Source: Saccoglossus kowalevskii (Eukaryota; Hemichordata; Enteropneusta; Harrimaniidae). From it: DNA of 64,000 nt. The notes beneath the pieces were generated by a model. The model ran no database searches, was not told where the DNA came from, and was given only the letters and a program-made list of their open reading frames with translations. This document shows, piece by piece, positions 61,601 through 64,000 of this stretch; the stretch's first letter is position 1, and the number at the start of each line of letters is the position of its first letter. Location of the stretch: NCBI RefSeq assembly GCF_000003605.2, contig NW_003130854.1:376072-440071 (forward strand), given 5' to 3'. Made by a program: the position numbers and the translations under genes.

Positions 61601-64000
61601 AGCCCTTCTGTTGAGTCACCAAGGGTTGGTTCGACATAATTCGTATAAAACGCCTATGACAATTTATAAGACAAGGACATTTGAGAAAACGAGTCAGACT
61701 TAAAAACATTCGGTGTATATAAAGTCCTGCAATGAAGCATTTTGACTGGTCGAAAAGCACCACGTGAGTTAAAGCAGGGTTAGGTCACATCTACCAATCT
61801 GTAAACGTGTTAGTATATGGCGCTAAAATGTCCTTCACCACGTGCTGAATGCGAAATAGATGTTATCGAACGCTTGTGTATATATCTATAATATAAATAT
61901 ATATAATATAAATACCAGTCAAGAAAGTGATGATGCAGGAGGTCACGGTGTCAAATTCAAGATTCAGGAAGAAGGCGTAAACACACTTAAGTACAACGCT
62001 AATGCATTTGCGAATGTAATTCATATACATGTACACATAAGCCCTCGCCTAAAAACAAATGTCAATTTCGGAATAAATATATTTCTGGTAAATATATTAT
62101 ATTTCACGAATCGAAAATTCTAGTACAGCAAAATGACCGGAATCAAAACTGAGCAATGAATGCATGAAAAAAAAATACATCACCCAAACACAATTCACCA
62201 CTTTTACTCATTGTTTCAGGGTAAATGTTTGTATTGATCTATGACAATATCAATAATTGTGCCATGTGGAGCATTGAAAATACTCTCGAAAACAATCCGA
62301 ATATATTCATTTATATCTGATATTTAGTGGTTAAACATTGAGGTCAGAATACTGAGTTTTAAATCAAAACTAACAACCCAGTCGAGAGGAAGACGGTTTC
62401 TATATAACAATGAGCTTTGAATTCAATTCAGATGTCATGCCGTGTTGCTTGTACGCTCCGATATACACATAGTACGACAAATCGCAAAAAGCCGAATCGT
62501 GCTGATATGTGATGTTATAAGTGGCGATGTGGCTGTCACCTGTAAAAGTTCATACTGCAATTAGTCTCTCCATAGATAACAGTGTAAACACTTGAAAAAA
62601 ATATTTCCCACAGATTGTTAACTTTAGCAGTTTCCCTGGGTTTAAAACCATATGGTAAATATAATCATCACAGTAATCAAATAATCTAGCAATTGACCAC
62701 GCTGATACTCTGACAGTTTTCTCTAGTACTACACTCTAAGGCTTGGTTATTGCGATTTTATATTTAGTAATGTAGTTTAAATCGAAATCTTATTACAAAA
62801 AGGAAAATAAAAATCACACTTCTCCATTGTTCTTCAAACCGTTGTGTCAAAACAATGCGATCGTCTCTTGACCTGTTGAAATTTATTTGTATGACTCATT
62901 CACGCAAAATAATAAAATAAAATATTTCCAGTTACTTCGGCCAGAAAGAGAAAATGTTATCATTAAGAATAACAGTCATGCGGTGTTTAAATATTTAAAA
63001 CGTAATCACTCACCTAGCATTAAAAGATAATTCATTTGACACTGTTTAGCATTGATTACATTCTTCGTAATAGCAATCGAAGTTGAAAGCACATTTTGTG
63101 TTTTATTGGAATGACGGGGAATGAAATTAGAGGAAAATGTGACACCTTTGTTTATGCGAAGACGATGTTAGCTAATACACACACCCCATTGCTTGAATTC
63201 CACTGGGAAATTTTTGCAATGTATATAATCCTGGGAGATCGTCGTAATTTAGCTGCTCCTGTCGATCGTATATCGGCAAAGCTATACATTAAGTTGTTAA
63301 CACCCCTCTGAGACATTTCAATTTCGTCGAAAATAAACCTGAAGGTTAGGTTAGACATTTTTTTTTGTGAAACTCACAAACACGCACTGTGTGCCTGGTG
63401 ACATCACCATCGTATGTATTATTTATGTAATCACGTATTTTTGCCACATTAAAGTACAAAGTGGGGCTATTTATGGAGCAATTTTCATGAGAATCAATTA
63501 TGCCGCCCCGACTGCGTGAATGTATATGGGCGAATTTAATTTAATATAAGATGTGTTCCTAAGAATTGAGGTCAATTGACCACTAGCCACTCAAAAAAGC
63601 AATCATAGCATTCCATCTGGCATACCCCGCGTAATGGTTACGATTTGATTATGTGTTGGCACATCATGGAACAAATGGCACATCAACAACAATACTCCGA
63701 TGGAGTTTACCCTTACAATGTATTTTGTAAATGAACATTAAAGTGTTTCGTCATTTTACATTTGTCGTTGAAATTTGTATACACAATGATTTGTGTTGAA
63801 ATGCACATTCTATCCAATACATGGATGAAATCATGTATGTGCGAGCATACATATTTTGCTTAGCTATTTGCAAATAGGAGCTAACATACCCAACCATGGA
63901 TCTTTCGACACAATACGTATAGGGAAATCTAAAGAAATCCATGAACACAATACAAATGAGCGGCAATGATTGACAACAAACTTTACAAATCAAAAACAGC
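58685..64000. other. Upstream region of the transporter gene, no gene recognised
   Basis: These 5.3 kb contain no open reading frame with recognisable homology and no clear promoter motif. An AT-rich stretch with TTAATTAATTAATTAA lies near 59457-59475 and another near 61874-61912. The 5' UTR and promoter of the transporter gene, possibly with a non-coding first exon, should lie here but cannot be placed from sequence alone. Confidence 0.5.

Noticed and set aside
1-64000. Retroviral, LTR or Polinton remains
   Set aside because: I found no LTR pairs, gag/pol/env motifs or capsid or polymerase-B motifs on either strand.

Overview
This 64 kb window is AT-rich animal nuclear DNA. It holds two intron-rich genes, both on the minus strand, set in large introns and intergenic DNA full of short repeats. 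All splice junctions I used are GT-AG and every exon phase is consistent. The protein families (LDL-receptor class A modules, an SLC7 light-chain transporter), a NACHT fragment, a P2X7-type zinc-domain fossil, a LINE, a tRNA-derived SINE and many foldback/MITE-like repeats suggest a marine invertebrate. A deuterostome such as a hemichordate is my weak guess; the sequence alone does not settle the species.

Layout. (1) 1-9814, minus: the 5' part of a gene for a secreted or membrane protein. It has a signal peptide exon, an exon for an unrecognised Cys/Trp-rich segment, then LDL-receptor class A (LDLa) repeats mostly one per exon, all phase 1-1. The gene runs off the left edge inside its seventh exon. 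Its introns hold a TIR element, a MITE, a degenerate tandem array and a P2X7-domain pseudogene fragment. (2) 9815-22663: 12.8 kb intergenic, with a possible NACHT (NLR-type) fragment at 15.1-15.4 kb. (3) 22664-58684, minus: a complete nine-exon gene for a SLC7 heteromeric amino-acid transporter light chain. It is closest by motifs to xCT (SLC7A11, cystine/glutamate exchanger), predicted at 661 residues, with a cytoplasmic N-terminus about 180 residues longer than usual. Its introns hold a 146-bp triple tandem repeat, a ~400-bp hairpin-headed repeat in two copies plus a third isolated hairpin, a SINE, a LINE 3' end, GT microsatellites and a 661-bp assembly gap. (4) 58685-64000: upstream region of the transporter gene, with no gene recognised.

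The two genes have no evident functional link. I found no provirus, LTR element or Polinton, no CRISPR array and no functional tRNA or rRNA gene. The most interesting points are the xCT-like transporter with its N-terminal extension, its stop codon lying inside a consensus 5' splice site, the hairpin-headed repeat lodged about 17 bp from one of its splice acceptors, and the unrecognised exon-2 module of the LDLa gene.
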